Of a stretch of 64,000 nucleotides of DNA, positions 38,064 through 45,894 are shown piece by piece; the first letter of the stretch is position 1, and every line of letters begins with the position of its first letter. The notes beneath the pieces are model-generated. The model was not told the origin of the DNA. It saw only the letters and a list, made by a program, of their open reading frames with translations, and did no database searches. The stretch is from positions 124,001-188,000 of the forward strand of contig NZ_JAGGKK010000001.1 of NCBI RefSeq assembly GCF_017873675.1, read 5' to 3'. This stretch comes from Virgibacillus litoralis. GTDB taxonomy: Bacteria; Bacillota; Bacilli; Bacillales; Amphibacillaceae. Both the position numbers and the translations under genes were made by a program.

Positions 38064-39002
38064 TTATTTGCCCCAGCGAAGCGCAATAGCACCCCACGTT
38101 AATCCTCCGCCGAAGCCAACTAAAACGACTAAATCATCATCTTTTATCTTACCACTCTTCACACCTTCAGATAAAGCTATTGGAATAGAAGCAGACGAAT
38201 TATTTCCATATCGTTTAATGGAAGTCGCCATTTTTTCTTCGGAAATCCCTAATTTTTCACGGGCGGCTTCCATTATTCTAATATTCGCCTGGTGCGGTAC
38301 TAAATAATCAACATCTTCTTTGTTGTATCCAGCTTGTTCAACGACATTTACCGACGAATCAGGCATTTGTCGGACAGCAAATTTAAATACTTCCCTGCCA
38401 TTCATAATAAGGTGATCCTCATCATTCTGGTATAATTCTTTTCCGCCTGAACCATCTGCTCCAAGTTCAAATGACAGAATCCCTTTACCTTCTGAAACCG
38501 GTCCTACTACTGCAGCGCCTGCTCCATCACCAAAAAGCACACATGTATTACGGTCTGACCAATCGGTAATTTTAGAAAGTTTTTCGACGCCAACCACTAA
38601 AATGTTTTTATAAGCATTTGTTTCGATAAACTGTTTAGCTGTAACTACCCCGTACATAAATCCTGAACAGGCTGCACTTATGTCCATTGCTGCAGCTTTA
38701 TTTGCTCCTAATCTGTCCTGGATCATACATGATACGGATGGAAACGGTGTATCTGGTGTTACAGTAGCAACAAGTATTAAATCAATATCTTCTGCCTTTA
38801 CATTTGACTCTTTTAATGCTTCCTGCGCTGCAAAAAAGGCCATATCTGAAGTATTTATATCATCGCTTGCTATTCTGCGTTCTTCTATACCAGTTCTCGT
38901 TCTTATCCATTCATCGTTTGTATCAACAATTTTCTCCATATCCTTATTCGTCACTACGTTGGTTGGGACGTAATGTCCAGTGCCTAAAAGACCAACATCC
39001 AT
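38064..39002 (-). CDS. fabH: 3-oxoacyl-ACP synthase III (FabH)
   Basis: 312 residues. Initiating condensing enzyme with the Cys-His-Asn triad: [21 protein letters not shown] and RYGNNSSAS. It uses acetyl- or branched-chain acyl-CoA with malonyl-ACP and thereby sets branched fatty-acid starters in Bacillaceae. The ATG at 39002 follows AAGGGGATG. First gene of fabH-fabF; a FapR-like palindrome lies 37-55 bp upstream. Confidence 0.96.
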   Translation of the reverse strand: MDVGLLGTGHYVPTNVVTNKDMEKIVDTNDEWIRTRTGIEERRIASDDINTSDMAFFAAQEALKESNVKAEDIDLILVATVTPDTPFPSVSCMIQDRLGANKAAAMDISAACSGFMYGVVTAKQFIETNAYKNILVVGVEKLSKITDWSDRNTCVLFGDGAGAAVVGPVSEGKGILSFELGADGSGGKELYQNDEDHLIMNGREVFKFAVRQMPDSSVNVVEQAGYNKEDVDYLVPHQANIRIMEAAREKLGISEEKMATSIKRYGNNSSASIPIALSEGVKSGKIKDDDLVVLVGFGGGLTWGAIALRWGK

Positions 39003-39038
39003 ATTTTCATCCCCTTATAACTAATGTTAATATCAAAT

Positions 39039-39057
39039 CTTATGACTTGGTACTAAT
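39039..39057 (-). promoter_or_regulatory. FapR-like operator of fabH-fabF
   Basis: Minus strand ATTAGTACCAAGTCATAAG: a strong left half (ATTAGTACC) and a weaker right half, resembling the FapR palindrome that controls lipid-synthesis genes in Bacillales. Confidence 0.65.
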
Positions 39058-39093
39058 TTTAATGCATTCTTTCCCAATGTGCAAGAAAAAGAA

Positions 39094-40062
39094 TTAATCT
39101 GACTCTTGTTCATTTGGTAATAATCCAGTTTCCTTATACTCCTCAACTGCTTCCTTCATCTTATCCTTAAATTCCTCAGGGACATCCGGGCTATATTTTC
39201 CCAAAGAGATAACTTCATCCTTAAAATCAAACGTTAACACCCCACCACGAAGCTCTCCTTCATCAAATTTTTCCGCAGTAAGAACATATAATTTTTCAAC
39301 ATGCTGGATTGTACTTGTCAAAACAGTATTTTCAGCAATATCAGATTGATCCGAAACATATCCAATCGCATACAAGCCATCCTCACTTGCCTGTTTAATA
39401 ATAGAAGCACTAAACATATCTCCAGTTGGGTAGAATACATCTACATTTTTGTTCTGCATTTGTTCATACTTTTCCAATGCAAGTTGACTTTCATTCCAGT
39501 TGTTCACATAACTTAAGTGTACCTCAACTTCCTGGTTCTGGTATTTTGCCCCTTCATAAAAACCCTCTATCTCAGGCTGCCATTCAAACGCTCCAACAAC
39601 CCCTACATTATCCGTTTCGGTCATCCTTGCTGCAATCATTCCACCAAAAAAACCCATGGCATGTGAGTTGAAATTCAGACTCGTCAAATCTTCATCAAAC
39701 TGACCACCATTAAAATAGACAAAATGAACATCTGGGTATGCTGTTGAAATATCTTTAAAGTGTTTCCCATATGTACTGCTATGTCCAAATATAAGGTTCA
39801 CCCCTTGGTTAACCAGTTCATCAACTGCCTCGTTAACTTCTTGTTCGGTTTGAATACCTTCTTTGAAAAAAACATCAACATTAAACTCTTCCTCTATTTC
39901 AAGTAATCCCTGATATCCCTTTTTCCCCCATGGCTGATCATGAATAGATGTTTCAACCAGCATTCCCGCCTTCTGCAATTTACCTTGATCGAAATAATTT
40001 GAACATCCCGATAAAATCATAAATATAATAGCTGTTAATATAACAATGGCAACTTTTTTCAA
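39094..40062 (-). CDS. med: Med-like BMP-family lipoprotein
   Basis: 322 residues: signal peptide with lipobox LSGC (Cys 20), then a periplasmic-binding-protein fold of the BMP/PnrA group (MLVETSIHDQPWGKKGYQGL, NLIFGHSSTYGK, AARMTETDNVGVVGAFEWQPEIEGF). In B. subtilis Med is a positive regulator of comK expression and sits before fabH, as here; the comZ usually beside it is absent. The TTG at 40062 is preferred, 8 nt after GGAG; an upstream start at 40086 is possible. Confidence 0.88.
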   Translation of the reverse strand: MKKVAIVILTAIIFMILSGCSNYFDQGKLQKAGMLVETSIHDQPWGKKGYQGLLEIEEEFNVDVFFKEGIQTEQEVNEAVDELVNQGVNLIFGHSSTYGKHFKDISTAYPDVHFVYFNGGQFDEDLTSLNFNSHAMGFFGGMIAARMTETDNVGVVGAFEWQPEIEGFYEGAKYQNQEVEVHLSYVNNWNESQLALEKYEQMQNKNVDVFYPTGDMFSASIIKQASEDGLYAIGYVSDQSDIAENTVLTSTIQHVEKLYVLTAEKFDEGELRGGVLTFDFKDEVISLGKYSPDVPEEFKDKMKEAVEEYKETGLLPNEQESD

Positions 40063-40157
40063 CGCGCGCACTCCAATCCGGATCAATGATTGCTTGTCTG
40101 TATTTTGGCCATAAACTGCTACATGGTAAATACCTTTACCTGTTAGCTTTCAGGATA

Positions 40158-40727
40158 TTAATAAAAATCTTCAAATTTCTCATAGTGCTTTATAACCATT
40201 TTTAAATTTTCTTCTATAGTTCTATTGTTTCGAATGTAGACGGAATTTTCAAGTTTTATCTCCTCACTTTGTTTATTATTTATTGATTTTACTTCTAAGA
40301 TTTCTGGTAATTGAGACGACTTTATCCACTGGGCAAGGCTTTTCATAAAGTCTCCTATATAAATTGCTTCATTCAAAAAAATATCCGAATCAAATGAAAT
40401 AAACTTATTTTTATAGTACATTCCAGCTTTTTTCATAGGCATCCACTCACCAAAAAGTATTGGAAGGTTAATTCTATGGCTTGTATTCTGCTGCAGTGTT
40501 AAAACAAGTTGATCTTCTGTAATTTTAATTGTTCTATCATACGTTGCTTCTCTCTCCAAAGAAGATAAATGCTGGAATGATGCATTTCTTCCAACATACA
40601 TGGACAGGTGTTCTTTTTTATCTGAGGATAAATCATCCACTCCATCTACTTCATTCCCATTCTCTAATAAACAATTAACAAGATGGAAGCCCATCCATTG
40701 AAAACAATTCTCTACCAAAAATAACAT
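40158..40727 (-). CDS. Degenerate NAD-epimerase-like protein (YjaV position)
   Basis: 189 residues. The N-terminus (FLVENCFQWMGFHLVNCLLENGNEVDGVDDL) looks like a Rossmann start in which the glycine-rich loop of an NAD(P)-dependent epimerase is reduced to one Gly. The rest is weakly conserved, ending in an acidic/basic helix. By position, upstream of med, it could be the counterpart of B. subtilis YjaV, but I am not certain of the homology. It is likely to be non-enzymatic. Confidence 0.65.
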   Translation of the reverse strand: MLFLVENCFQWMGFHLVNCLLENGNEVDGVDDLSSDKKEHLSMYVGRNASFQHLSSLEREATYDRTIKITEDQLVLTLQQNTSHRINLPILFGEWMPMKKAGMYYKNKFISFDSDIFLNEAIYIGDFMKSLAQWIKSSQLPEILEVKSINNKQSEEIKLENSVYIRNNRTIEENLKMVIKHYEKFEDFY

Positions 40728-40844
40728 GAATACCCATCCTTCACTTTTATTCGTAACTAATAAATACTTTTATTTTTTATGTGGATTTGATAAACTATAT
40801 GAGGAAAGTTTCACGAATCAGTACTTGTCGTAAAGAACAAAAGC

Positions 40845-41047
40845 GCAAGCGCCTGTTCAGCGCCGTATGGACTGGACTGACCCGTGTGAGATAAAGGATA
40901 CACGAAGAGCGTAAGCAATTCGATGTTGACTTATCGTAGACACGGAGAGGGAAGTCCACTAGGCGCTAGGCGCTGGAGCTGGACGTCGCTGATTCGGAAG
41001 TCCAATTATCCACAGCGCTTAAATTTTATAATTTCCTATACAATAAA
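40845..41047. repeat. Dispersed repeat R2, longest copy
   Basis: Starts AAGCGCAAGCGCCTGTTCAG, passes CGCCGTATGGACTGG, TTCGATGTTG, AGTCCACTAGGCGCTAGGCG and GGAGCTGGACGTCGC, and ends TTTCCTATACAATAAAAAAA, just before the small gene at 41064. GC-rich against the background, with internal inverted blocks (AGTCCA/TGGACT). It fills the 336-base gap upstream of that gene. Confidence 0.8.
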
Positions 41048-41063
41048 AAAAGAGGTGTAAATT

Positions 41064-41243
41064 ATGCGGTTTCTACTTCCATTAGTTTGGGCACTTTTAA
41101 TTAGTGGTGTTATTTCATACGTTTTAAGTAGTATGGCTGGCAACCCATTCAATTTGATGAACACAGTTATACTTGCCGTAATCGTTACAATAGCTATCAG
41201 CATTTTGGGTGAAGGTGCTTTAAAAAGTGAAAGAGAACAATAA
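41064..41243 (+). CDS. yjzD: Small membrane protein YjzD-like, 59 aa
   Basis: A 59-codon frame with GAGGTG 8 nt before the ATG. It encodes MRFLLPLVWALLISGVISYV..., two hydrophobic helices (about 4-22 and 34-52) and a charged end GALKSEREQ. Length, topology and position upstream of yjaV/med fit B. subtilis YjzD; identity is inferred from these. The opposite-strand frame over the same bases lacks a ribosome site. Confidence 0.65.
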   Translation: MRFLLPLVWALLISGVISYVLSSMAGNPFNLMNTVILAVIVTIAISILGEGALKSEREQ

Positions 41244-41259
41244 TATAATTTAAAATTTA

Positions 41260-41319
41260 TTAGAAAACTTGGCATTAATTAGGCTTTTATGGCGAATGTC
41301 ATAATTGTACTTAAGCAGT
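41260..41319 (+). repeat. Dispersed repeat R1, truncated copy
   Basis: TTAGAAAACTTGGC, ATGGCGAATG, ATAATTGTACTTAAGCAGT; the terminal long hairpin is missing. Confidence 0.65.
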
Positions 41320-41338
41320 CATTTAAACTGTTGAAATG

Positions 41339-41380
41339 AACCCTTGCCTTCAAGGTGACGAATGGCAAGGGTTTTTGTTT
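41339..41380. terminator. Hairpin between converging genes
   Basis: ACCCTTGCCTTCAAGG...GGCAAGGGTTTTTG; T-run on the plus strand. It lies between the YjzD-like gene and the converging gene at 41380. Confidence 0.75.
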
Positions 41381-41718
41381 TAATACCAGGGTAATACACT
41401 TAATGCAGTAAGTGCTGCCAAAGGTAAGATAAGTCGTCTGAATCTTCTTCTAGGATATCCGAACCCATAACCATAGCCATAACCGGGATACCCAAAACCA
41501 GGATACCCGAAACCAAATTGGCGCTGTTGCTGATCAGACGGGTATGCATTTGCATGCTGCTCATCTCCTTGCCCTATTGGAACTGCAACATACACATATT
41601 CATCATCAAGACCTGTTATGATACCATCTACTTTTGTTCCATCATTCATTTCAACCAGTACATAGGAATGCATATGGTTCTTACATAATTCAAACATTTG
41701 TTGATAATTCTGATTCAT
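41380..41718 (-). CDS. LSM-like protein with Gly-Tyr-Phe-rich tail
   Basis: 112 residues. The N-terminal half (about 15-52: HSYVLVEMNDGTKVDGIITGLDDEYVYVAVP) has the strand pattern of an Sm/LSM-like small beta barrel. The second half is low complexity (GFGYPGFGYPGYGYG...) with a basic patch YPRRRFRR and a hydrophobic end LPLAALTALSVLPWY that may be a membrane or coat-anchoring segment. GAGGAGGT precedes the ATG at 41718. Similar Gly-Tyr-rich tails occur in spore-coat proteins; function unknown. Confidence 0.75.
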   Translation of the reverse strand: MNQNYQQMFELCKNHMHSYVLVEMNDGTKVDGIITGLDDEYVYVAVPIGQGDEQHANAYPSDQQQRQFGFGYPGFGYPGYGYGYGFGYPRRRFRRLILPLAALTALSVLPWY

Positions 41719-41812
41719 ATTTTCAACCTCCTCACCAACTAGACTATTCAATTGCCTATAGGTTGGTGACTTGTTATGGTTGAAAATCCATCTTCGTTTG
41801 GGAGGAAATACT

Positions 41813-42637
41813 ATGGAAGTAATAAATTCGCTTTGGGTATTAATAAAATATACTTTTTTAGGATTGATACAAGGTTTTACGGAGCCTATTCCGATTTCAT
41901 CAAGCGGCCATCTTGTTATTTTACGCGAGCTGTTTGGTGTAACCGAGGTGAAAGGGCTATCGTTTGAAATACTGGTTAACTTTGGCTCACTTATTGCTGT
42001 CCTTGTTATTTATCGAAAAGATATATATCGGTTGGTTGAAAATGGGATTCGGTATATTTCAACAAAGGATAACGCTGCAAAAAGTGATTTTCAATTTATT
42101 CTGTTTCTCATTATCGCAACAATTCCAACTGGTATTCTCGGCATATTATTTGAAGATTATATTGAAGAAGAGTTAAGCACAGTATCCGTAATCGGTTATA
42201 CACTACTTATAACTGGGCTAGCTTTATGGATTATCCGCAATTTACGCGGCAGTAAAAATGATAGTGATATAACCATAAAGGACGCAATTATTGTTGGTTT
42301 GGCTCAATCTGTCGCTCTAATACCAGGGATTAGTCGTTCAGGTGCTACCATTGTTGCAGCAATGCTCGTTGGCATGAAATCAGAAACTGCTTTGCGGTTC
42401 TCATTCCTGCTCTATATACCAGTTAGTTTAGGTATTACTCTTCTTTCTGCTGGTGATATTATAGGTGATGAAAATATTAGTGTGCTAGCGATACCATATA
42501 TCCTGGCATTTGCGGCATCACTTGTTGCTTCCTATTATTCATTACGCTGGTTTATGAATGTAATGGCACGCGGAAACCTTAAATACTTCGCGTTCTATTG
42601 CTTTGTCGTAGGTATTCTTGTCATTCTTTTCCTATAA
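41813..42637 (+). CDS. uppP: Undecaprenyl-diphosphatase UppP (BacA)
   Basis: 274 residues, about eight membrane helices. Motif 1 reads [18 protein letters not shown] (Glu and SSSGH catalytic) and motif 2 PGISRSGAT with the catalytic Arg/Ser. It dephosphorylates undecaprenyl diphosphate to recycle the cell-wall lipid carrier; extra copies confer bacitracin resistance. The ATG at 41813 follows GGGAGGAAA. It is divergent from the LSM-like gene. A hairpin ends it and overlaps the next gene's ribosome site. Confidence 0.95.
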   Translation: MEVINSLWVLIKYTFLGLIQGFTEPIPISSSGHLVILRELFGVTEVKGLSFEILVNFGSLIAVLVIYRKDIYRLVENGIRYISTKDNAAKSDFQFILFLIIATIPTGILGILFEDYIEEELSTVSVIGYTLLITGLALWIIRNLRGSKNDSDITIKDAIIVGLAQSVALIPGISRSGATIVAAMLVGMKSETALRFSFLLYIPVSLGITLLSAGDIIGDENISVLAIPYILAFAASLVASYYSLRWFMNVMARGNLKYFAFYCFVVGILVILFL

Positions 42638-42649
42638 TTATGTTTTGAC

Positions 42650-42691
42650 ACTCCCTCCAACTGGGTATTTTAACCCTATGGAGGGATTTTT
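42650..42691 (+). terminator. uppP terminator embedding the next ribosome site
   Basis: TCCCTCCA (42652-42659) pairs perfectly with TGGAGGGA (42679-42686), with an inner GGGT/ACCC stem, followed by TTTTT. The GGAGGG of the right arm is the ribosome site of the gene at 42692. Confidence 0.82.
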
Positions 42692-42961
42692 ATGGCTTTT
42701 ATTAAAGATGAAAAAAATTTCCTGGACATCCATCTCGGCACCTATGAACTTTCATTTAACAAAAAATACCGATTGATAACTTTATTAAATGACTTCACAC
42801 TTGGGCTTTGGTTTTTGATTGGAAGTGTGTTTTTTCTATTTGACCATTTAAAAACTGCAGGTGCCATTTTATTTATCGTAGGAAGTGCGCAACTGCTCGC
42901 ACGACCTGTTATAAAATTAATACATGCCTTTCGATTTTCCAATAAAAGAAAAAACTTCTAG
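42692..42961 (+). CDS. YrhK-domain small membrane protein
   Basis: 89 residues with two membrane helices (about 32-52 and 56-76) and a short cytosolic lead, resembling the YrhK domain (YRLITLLNDFTLGLWFLIGSVFFLF). Function unknown. The ATG follows GGAGGG 7 nt away, but that site lies in the right arm of the uppP terminator hairpin. The coding end overlaps the next terminator. Confidence 0.78.
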   Translation: MAFIKDEKNFLDIHLGTYELSFNKKYRLITLLNDFTLGLWFLIGSVFFLFDHLKTAGAILFIVGSAQLLARPVIKLIHAFRFSNKRKNF

Positions 42962-42986
42962 CCAAATACCTGCTAGAAGTTTTTGT
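42948..42986. terminator. Bidirectional terminator
   Basis: AAAAACTTCTAG...CTAGAAGTTTTTG; includes the stop of the YrhK-domain gene and faces the converging radical SAM gene. Confidence 0.85.
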
Positions 42987-42989
42987 AGT

Positions 42990-44114
42990 TTAGTTAGCTT
43001 GTTTTTTCTTTTTCCGCATTACTTTTGGAATATAAACACAATATGGTTCACTCTCCATGTAATCACCGGTTACGTTATATGCCCTTGATCTTGATCCACC
43101 GCATACATGCCGGAATTCACATACACCACATTTTCCTTTATATTTATCGGGATTACGCAGGTTTTGGAATACTTCTGATTCGCGGTAAATCGTTCCAAGT
43201 GGTGTCTCGCGCACATTTCCTGCTTTTATCGGTAACAGACCACTTGGAAAAACATCACCGGTATGTGAAACAAACACAAAGCCATTACCATCATTTACCC
43301 CTTTAGGCGCACGACCGAGCCCATCAATTTGGCCTGTCTTACCACTCATTAGTGCATCCTCATAACGAATCGCATCATCATGATCCTTATTCTCGCGCAT
43401 TTTTCCTTGAATAACAACACGGCGATAATGCTGTGCTGCGGTTGTTTTTATATCGTATGGAACACGTTTTGACAGTTTATATAGCCATCGTAATACTCTT
43501 TCATGTTCAGCAGGTGAAATCATATCACTTTCTTTTCCACGACCTGTTGGCACAAGGAAAAATACACTCCAGAGCACACAACCTAATTTCTCTACCATTT
43601 CAGCCATTTCGTCCAGATAGTCGACATTATATCTTGAAATAACCGTATTTATCTGGAGGGGCATTTCGAGCTCATGTAAATAGTTAATCGCATTCATCGT
43701 TAAATCAAACGAACCTGAAGTACCACGGAAATGATCATGAACCTCTGCAGAATGTCCATCAATGGAAAATGCCCATCGTGCTAGACCAACATTTTTCGCC
43801 TTTTCCATTGCTTCCTTCGTTACATTCGGTGTTGCAGATGGTGTCATCGATACACGCACACCTTTTTTCACCGCATATTCAGCTATATCAAAAACATCCG
43901 GACGCATTAATGGGTCCCCACCTGTAAAAACAAGCATCGGATTATTCATTTCATATATATCATCAATTAATTTTTTTCCTTCTTCAAATGATAATTCTAA
44001 TGGGTGCCGATGGTATTGCGCTTCTGCCCTGCAATGCAGACATTTCAATTCACAAGCTCGTGTCAATTCCCAAATAACGATAAACGGGTTTTCATTATAA
44101 TCTTGTGGAAACAT
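42990..44114 (-). CDS. Radical SAM/SPASM protein (BA_1875-type, AhbD/NirJ-like)
   Basis: 374 residues. The radical-SAM cluster motif is CELKCLHC (C-x3-C-x2-C) near residue 20, with GGDPLMRP after it. The C-terminal SPASM-like region has CGVCEFRHVCGGSRSRAY and a later Cys in EPYCVY, which should bind an auxiliary Fe-S cluster. The overall form resembles the TIGR04053 family and heme-modifying radical SAM enzymes (AhbD, NirJ); the reaction is unknown. It starts at ATG 44114 after AGGAGGGG. A Crp/Fnr-like box lies 58-73 bp upstream. Confidence 0.88.
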   Translation of the reverse strand: MFPQDYNENPFIVIWELTRACELKCLHCRAEAQYHRHPLELSFEEGKKLIDDIYEMNNPMLVFTGGDPLMRPDVFDIAEYAVKKGVRVSMTPSATPNVTKEAMEKAKNVGLARWAFSIDGHSAEVHDHFRGTSGSFDLTMNAINYLHELEMPLQINTVISRYNVDYLDEMAEMVEKLGCVLWSVFFLVPTGRGKESDMISPAEHERVLRWLYKLSKRVPYDIKTTAAQHYRRVVIQGKMRENKDHDDAIRYEDALMSGKTGQIDGLGRAPKGVNDGNGFVFVSHTGDVFPSGLLPIKAGNVRETPLGTIYRESEVFQNLRNPDKYKGKCGVCEFRHVCGGSRSRAYNVTGDYMESEPYCVYIPKVMRKKKKQAN

Positions 44115-44171
44115 GCTACCCCTCCTAAATTAGTTGCTGCATTTAGCTTACCTATTTTCCTTGTGACCAGA

Positions 44172-44187
44172 TGTGACATTTCTCACT
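44172..44187. promoter_or_regulatory. Crp/Fnr-type box upstream of the radical SAM gene
   Basis: TGTGACATTTCTCACT, TGTGA-N6-TCAC with one mismatch in the last base, centred at 44179.5. The -10 expected for a -41.5 site (TAAGCT on the minus strand, 44150-44145) is poor. Confidence 0.6.
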
Positions 44188-44221
44188 ATTATGTAAATGT
44201 CATAAAATCGCCAAGTTTTAC

Positions 44222-44338
44222 TAAAGAATTTAAACTTCCTTAACTGCTTAGAAAACTTGGTATTTCGCCAAGCCTTTGGGCGAATTATCTTAGTTGCACT
44301 TATGCAGTAAGAAAGGATTTATACTTTCTTATCTGCAA
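44222..44338 (+). repeat. Dispersed repeat R1, full copy behind a partial one
   Basis: The tail of one copy (TTCCTTAACTGC, 44222-44247) joins a full copy starting TTAGAAAACTTGG at 44248 and ending CTTTCTTATCTGC. Adjacent to the terminator of the DUF2249 gene. Confidence 0.8.
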
Positions 44339-44340
44339 AT

Positions 44341-44375
44341 TAAAACCCTTGGAATAACCACCAAGGGCTTAATGA
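44341..44375 (-). terminator. Terminator after the DUF2249 gene
   Basis: Minus strand AAGCCCTTGGTGG...CCAAGGGTTTTAATTT. Confidence 0.8.
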
Positions 44376-44377
44376 AT

Positions 44378-44617
44378 TTACTGTTTACCGATTGCTACAC
44401 GCCATAGCGATGGACCTTCTTCTAAGTATTCCCATGAGAATGTATCTTCACGTTCAATCATAAACTGATAATGAAGCGGTTTTGGATTATGATCATTGGA
44501 AAGCTCCATAAACTCTCCTGATTTCAGCTCATCAAATACTTCAAATATTTTCTGATGCCTAAACCTTGGCTCTATTTCCGGTGCATGAATTTTCACTGCA
44601 AACTGCGTATCATTCAT
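44378..44617 (-). CDS. DUF2249 protein
   Basis: 79 residues of the DUF2249 family (IHAPEIEPRFRHQKIFEVFDELKSGEFMELSNDHNPKPLHYQFMIE, ending in WEYLEEGPSLWRVAIGK). It is a small alpha/beta TusA-like fold; such proteins cluster with denitrification, hemerythrin and molybdenum-cofactor genes, but the role is unknown. The ATG at 44617 follows GGAGGG. A Crp/Fnr box at 44690 is placed at -41.5 relative to a -10 TATGAT (44668-44663). It diverges from the Crp/Fnr regulator gene. Confidence 0.88.
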   Translation of the reverse strand: MNDTQFAVKIHAPEIEPRFRHQKIFEVFDELKSGEFMELSNDHNPKPLHYQFMIEREDTFSWEYLEEGPSLWRVAIGKQ

Positions 44618-44689
44618 TGCTTTTCCCTCCAAATTAAGATTTGATAACCTTTAACCAACTTCATCATAAACGCAAAATCAGTTCTTAGT

Positions 44690-44705
44690 TGTGAGTGAGA
44701 ACACA
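44690..44705. promoter_or_regulatory. Crp/Fnr-type box in the DUF2249/regulator divergent region
   Basis: TGTGAGTGAGAACACA; on the minus strand TGTGT-N6-TCACA, one mismatch. The centre at 44697.5 predicts a start at 44656, and TATGAT occupies precisely -12 to -7. Confidence 0.7.
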
Positions 44706-44713
44706 CCTTGACA

Positions 44714-44725
44714 TGATATTTATCA
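44714..44725. promoter_or_regulatory. Perfect 12-bp palindrome TGATATTTATCA-type site
   Basis: TGATATTTATCA has arms TGATA/TATCA around TT, in the region between the divergent DUF2249 and Crp/Fnr-family genes, 120 bp before the regulator start. It may be an autoregulatory or second-regulator site; no further support. Confidence 0.35.
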
Positions 44726-44843
44726 CGCCCGACAAATAATTTTCACACTTATTGGTTATAGAAACCTATATAAAGTGTTAAAATGGAAGTGGACTAATAT
44801 TAAGATGAGGCACTGTTAATTTTTTTAAGAAGGGAGTATGACA

Positions 44844-45536
44844 TTGAATACACAATCCATTCAAGAATTATTACAAAAGGTTCCATTATTTAAAGATTTG
44901 ACAGACTATGAAATGGAGCCAATTGTTGAATTAGCTAAACACCGCATGTACCGTCATGGCACGCATATCTTTATGCAAGGCGATCCATTGACAAACGTTT
45001 ACTTTATTCATCAAGGAAAAGTCAAAATTTATAAAACTGACGTACATGGGAAAGAACAGATTGTAAACGTTCTTCAACCTGGCGATATGTTTCCGCACCA
45101 AGGTTTTTTTAGACAAGGTGATTGCCCGGCACACTCCGAAGTACTGGAAGATGCTATATTAATTTATATTCCCATTAAGACCTTCGAGAACTTCCTAATA
45201 ACCCATCCTGAAATTTGTATTAAACTTTTCCGCGTTTTAGGCGATAAAATTATGGATCTACATAATAGATTAGAAGAAAAAATTCTTCATAATACATACG
45301 AACAGATTATTATGCTGCTTTTAAGACTTGCCAAAGACTATGGAAAAGAAACCAAGGATGAAATGATTAAAATAACAACACATTTCACAAATCGCGAACT
45401 TGCCAACATGATAGGTTCCAGTCGTGAGACCGTCAGCCGTACACTCACACAGTTAAAAAAACAAAATCTAATAATTGCTGATAAGTCAGGTTCATTCATT
45501 CTGGATACTGATGCGTTAGAAGAAGAATTGTTTTAA
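44844..45536 (+). CDS. Crp/Fnr-family transcriptional regulator
   Basis: About 230 residues. N-terminal cyclic-nucleotide-like beta barrel (20-120), a long dimer helix, and a C-terminal HTH (FTNRELANMIGSSRETVSRTLTQLKK), whose E-T-x-S-R pattern recognises TGTGA-type half-sites. Only two Cys are present, so an FNR-type 4Fe-4S cluster is unlikely; NO/heme or another signal is possible. TTG 44844 is favoured (AAGGGAG 7 nt upstream) over ATG 44838, only one base from that site. It probably controls the adjacent boxes. Confidence 0.9.
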   Translation: MNTQSIQELLQKVPLFKDLTDYEMEPIVELAKHRMYRHGTHIFMQGDPLTNVYFIHQGKVKIYKTDVHGKEQIVNVLQPGDMFPHQGFFRQGDCPAHSEVLEDAILIYIPIKTFENFLITHPEICIKLFRVLGDKIMDLHNRLEEKILHNTYEQIIMLLLRLAKDYGKETKDEMIKITTHFTNRELANMIGSSRETVSRTLTQLKKQNLIIADKSGSFILDTDALEEELF

Positions 45537-45574
45537 GTGGAGGTCATCTCAAATTGAGGATGACCTCTTTATTT
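45537..45574 (+). terminator. Terminator after the Crp/Fnr gene
   Basis: GGAGGTCATC...GATGACCTCTTTATTTTC, directly after the stop. Confidence 0.85.
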
Positions 45575-45587
45575 TCATTTCGTCTGG

Positions 45588-45810
45588 GATTCACGCTCTC
45601 CTTCTGGCGATTCACGCTCTCCTTCTGCAGATTCACGCTCTTCTTCTACTGATTCACGCCCTCCTTCTGCTGATTCACGCTCTTCTTCTGCTGATTCACG
45701 CCCTTCTTCTGCTGATTCACGCCCTTCTTCTGCTGATTCACGCTCTCCTTCTGCTGATTCATGCTCTCCTTCTGCTGATTCACGCTCTCTTTCTGGCGAT
45801 TCACGCCCAC
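45588..45810. repeat. 21-bp period tandem array, ten full units
   Basis: Ten complete and one partial 21-bp units with consensus GATTCACGCTCTCCTTCTGCT. The minus strand reads as an ESAEGER heptad repeat in a 95-codon frame starting TTG 45862, but that frame has no ribosome site, and the plus strand is open too. Located between the regulator terminator and the next promoter. Confidence 0.92.
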
Positions 45811-45852
45811 TTCTTTCGATGCTCGCACTCTTCTCTAATAAATTTTTCAAAA

Positions 45853-45868
45853 CGTGATACAAGTCACT
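45853..45868 (+). promoter_or_regulatory. Crp/Fnr-type box of the DUF2249-membrane protein operon
   Basis: CGTGATACAAGTCACT: GTGA-N6-TCAC perfect. The centre at 45860.5 predicts a start at 45902; TATCAT at 45890-45895 lies exactly at -12 to -7. Confidence 0.7.
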
Positions 45869-45879
45869 ACTTTGTTAAT

Positions 45880-45894
45880 TGAAAATCATTATCA
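45880..45894 (+). promoter_or_regulatory. Fur-like box overlapping the -10
   Basis: TGAAAATCATTATCA is a 7-1-7 match to TGATAATNATTATCA with one mismatch. It overlaps the predicted -10, so Fur, or a relative such as PerR or Zur, would repress. Confidence 0.5.

Noticed and set aside
39003-39093. comZ between med and fabH
   Set aside because: Only 91 bases separate the genes; no frame of the right size exists.
41036-41275. 79-codon minus-strand frame
   Set aside because: It is antisense to the YjzD-like gene at 41064, which has a proper ribosome site and membrane topology.
45575-45862. 95-codon minus-strand frame of ESAEGER repeats
   Set aside because: It starts at TTG without a ribosome site and is a product of the 21-bp array; the plus strand is equally open. 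A real protein cannot be fully excluded.
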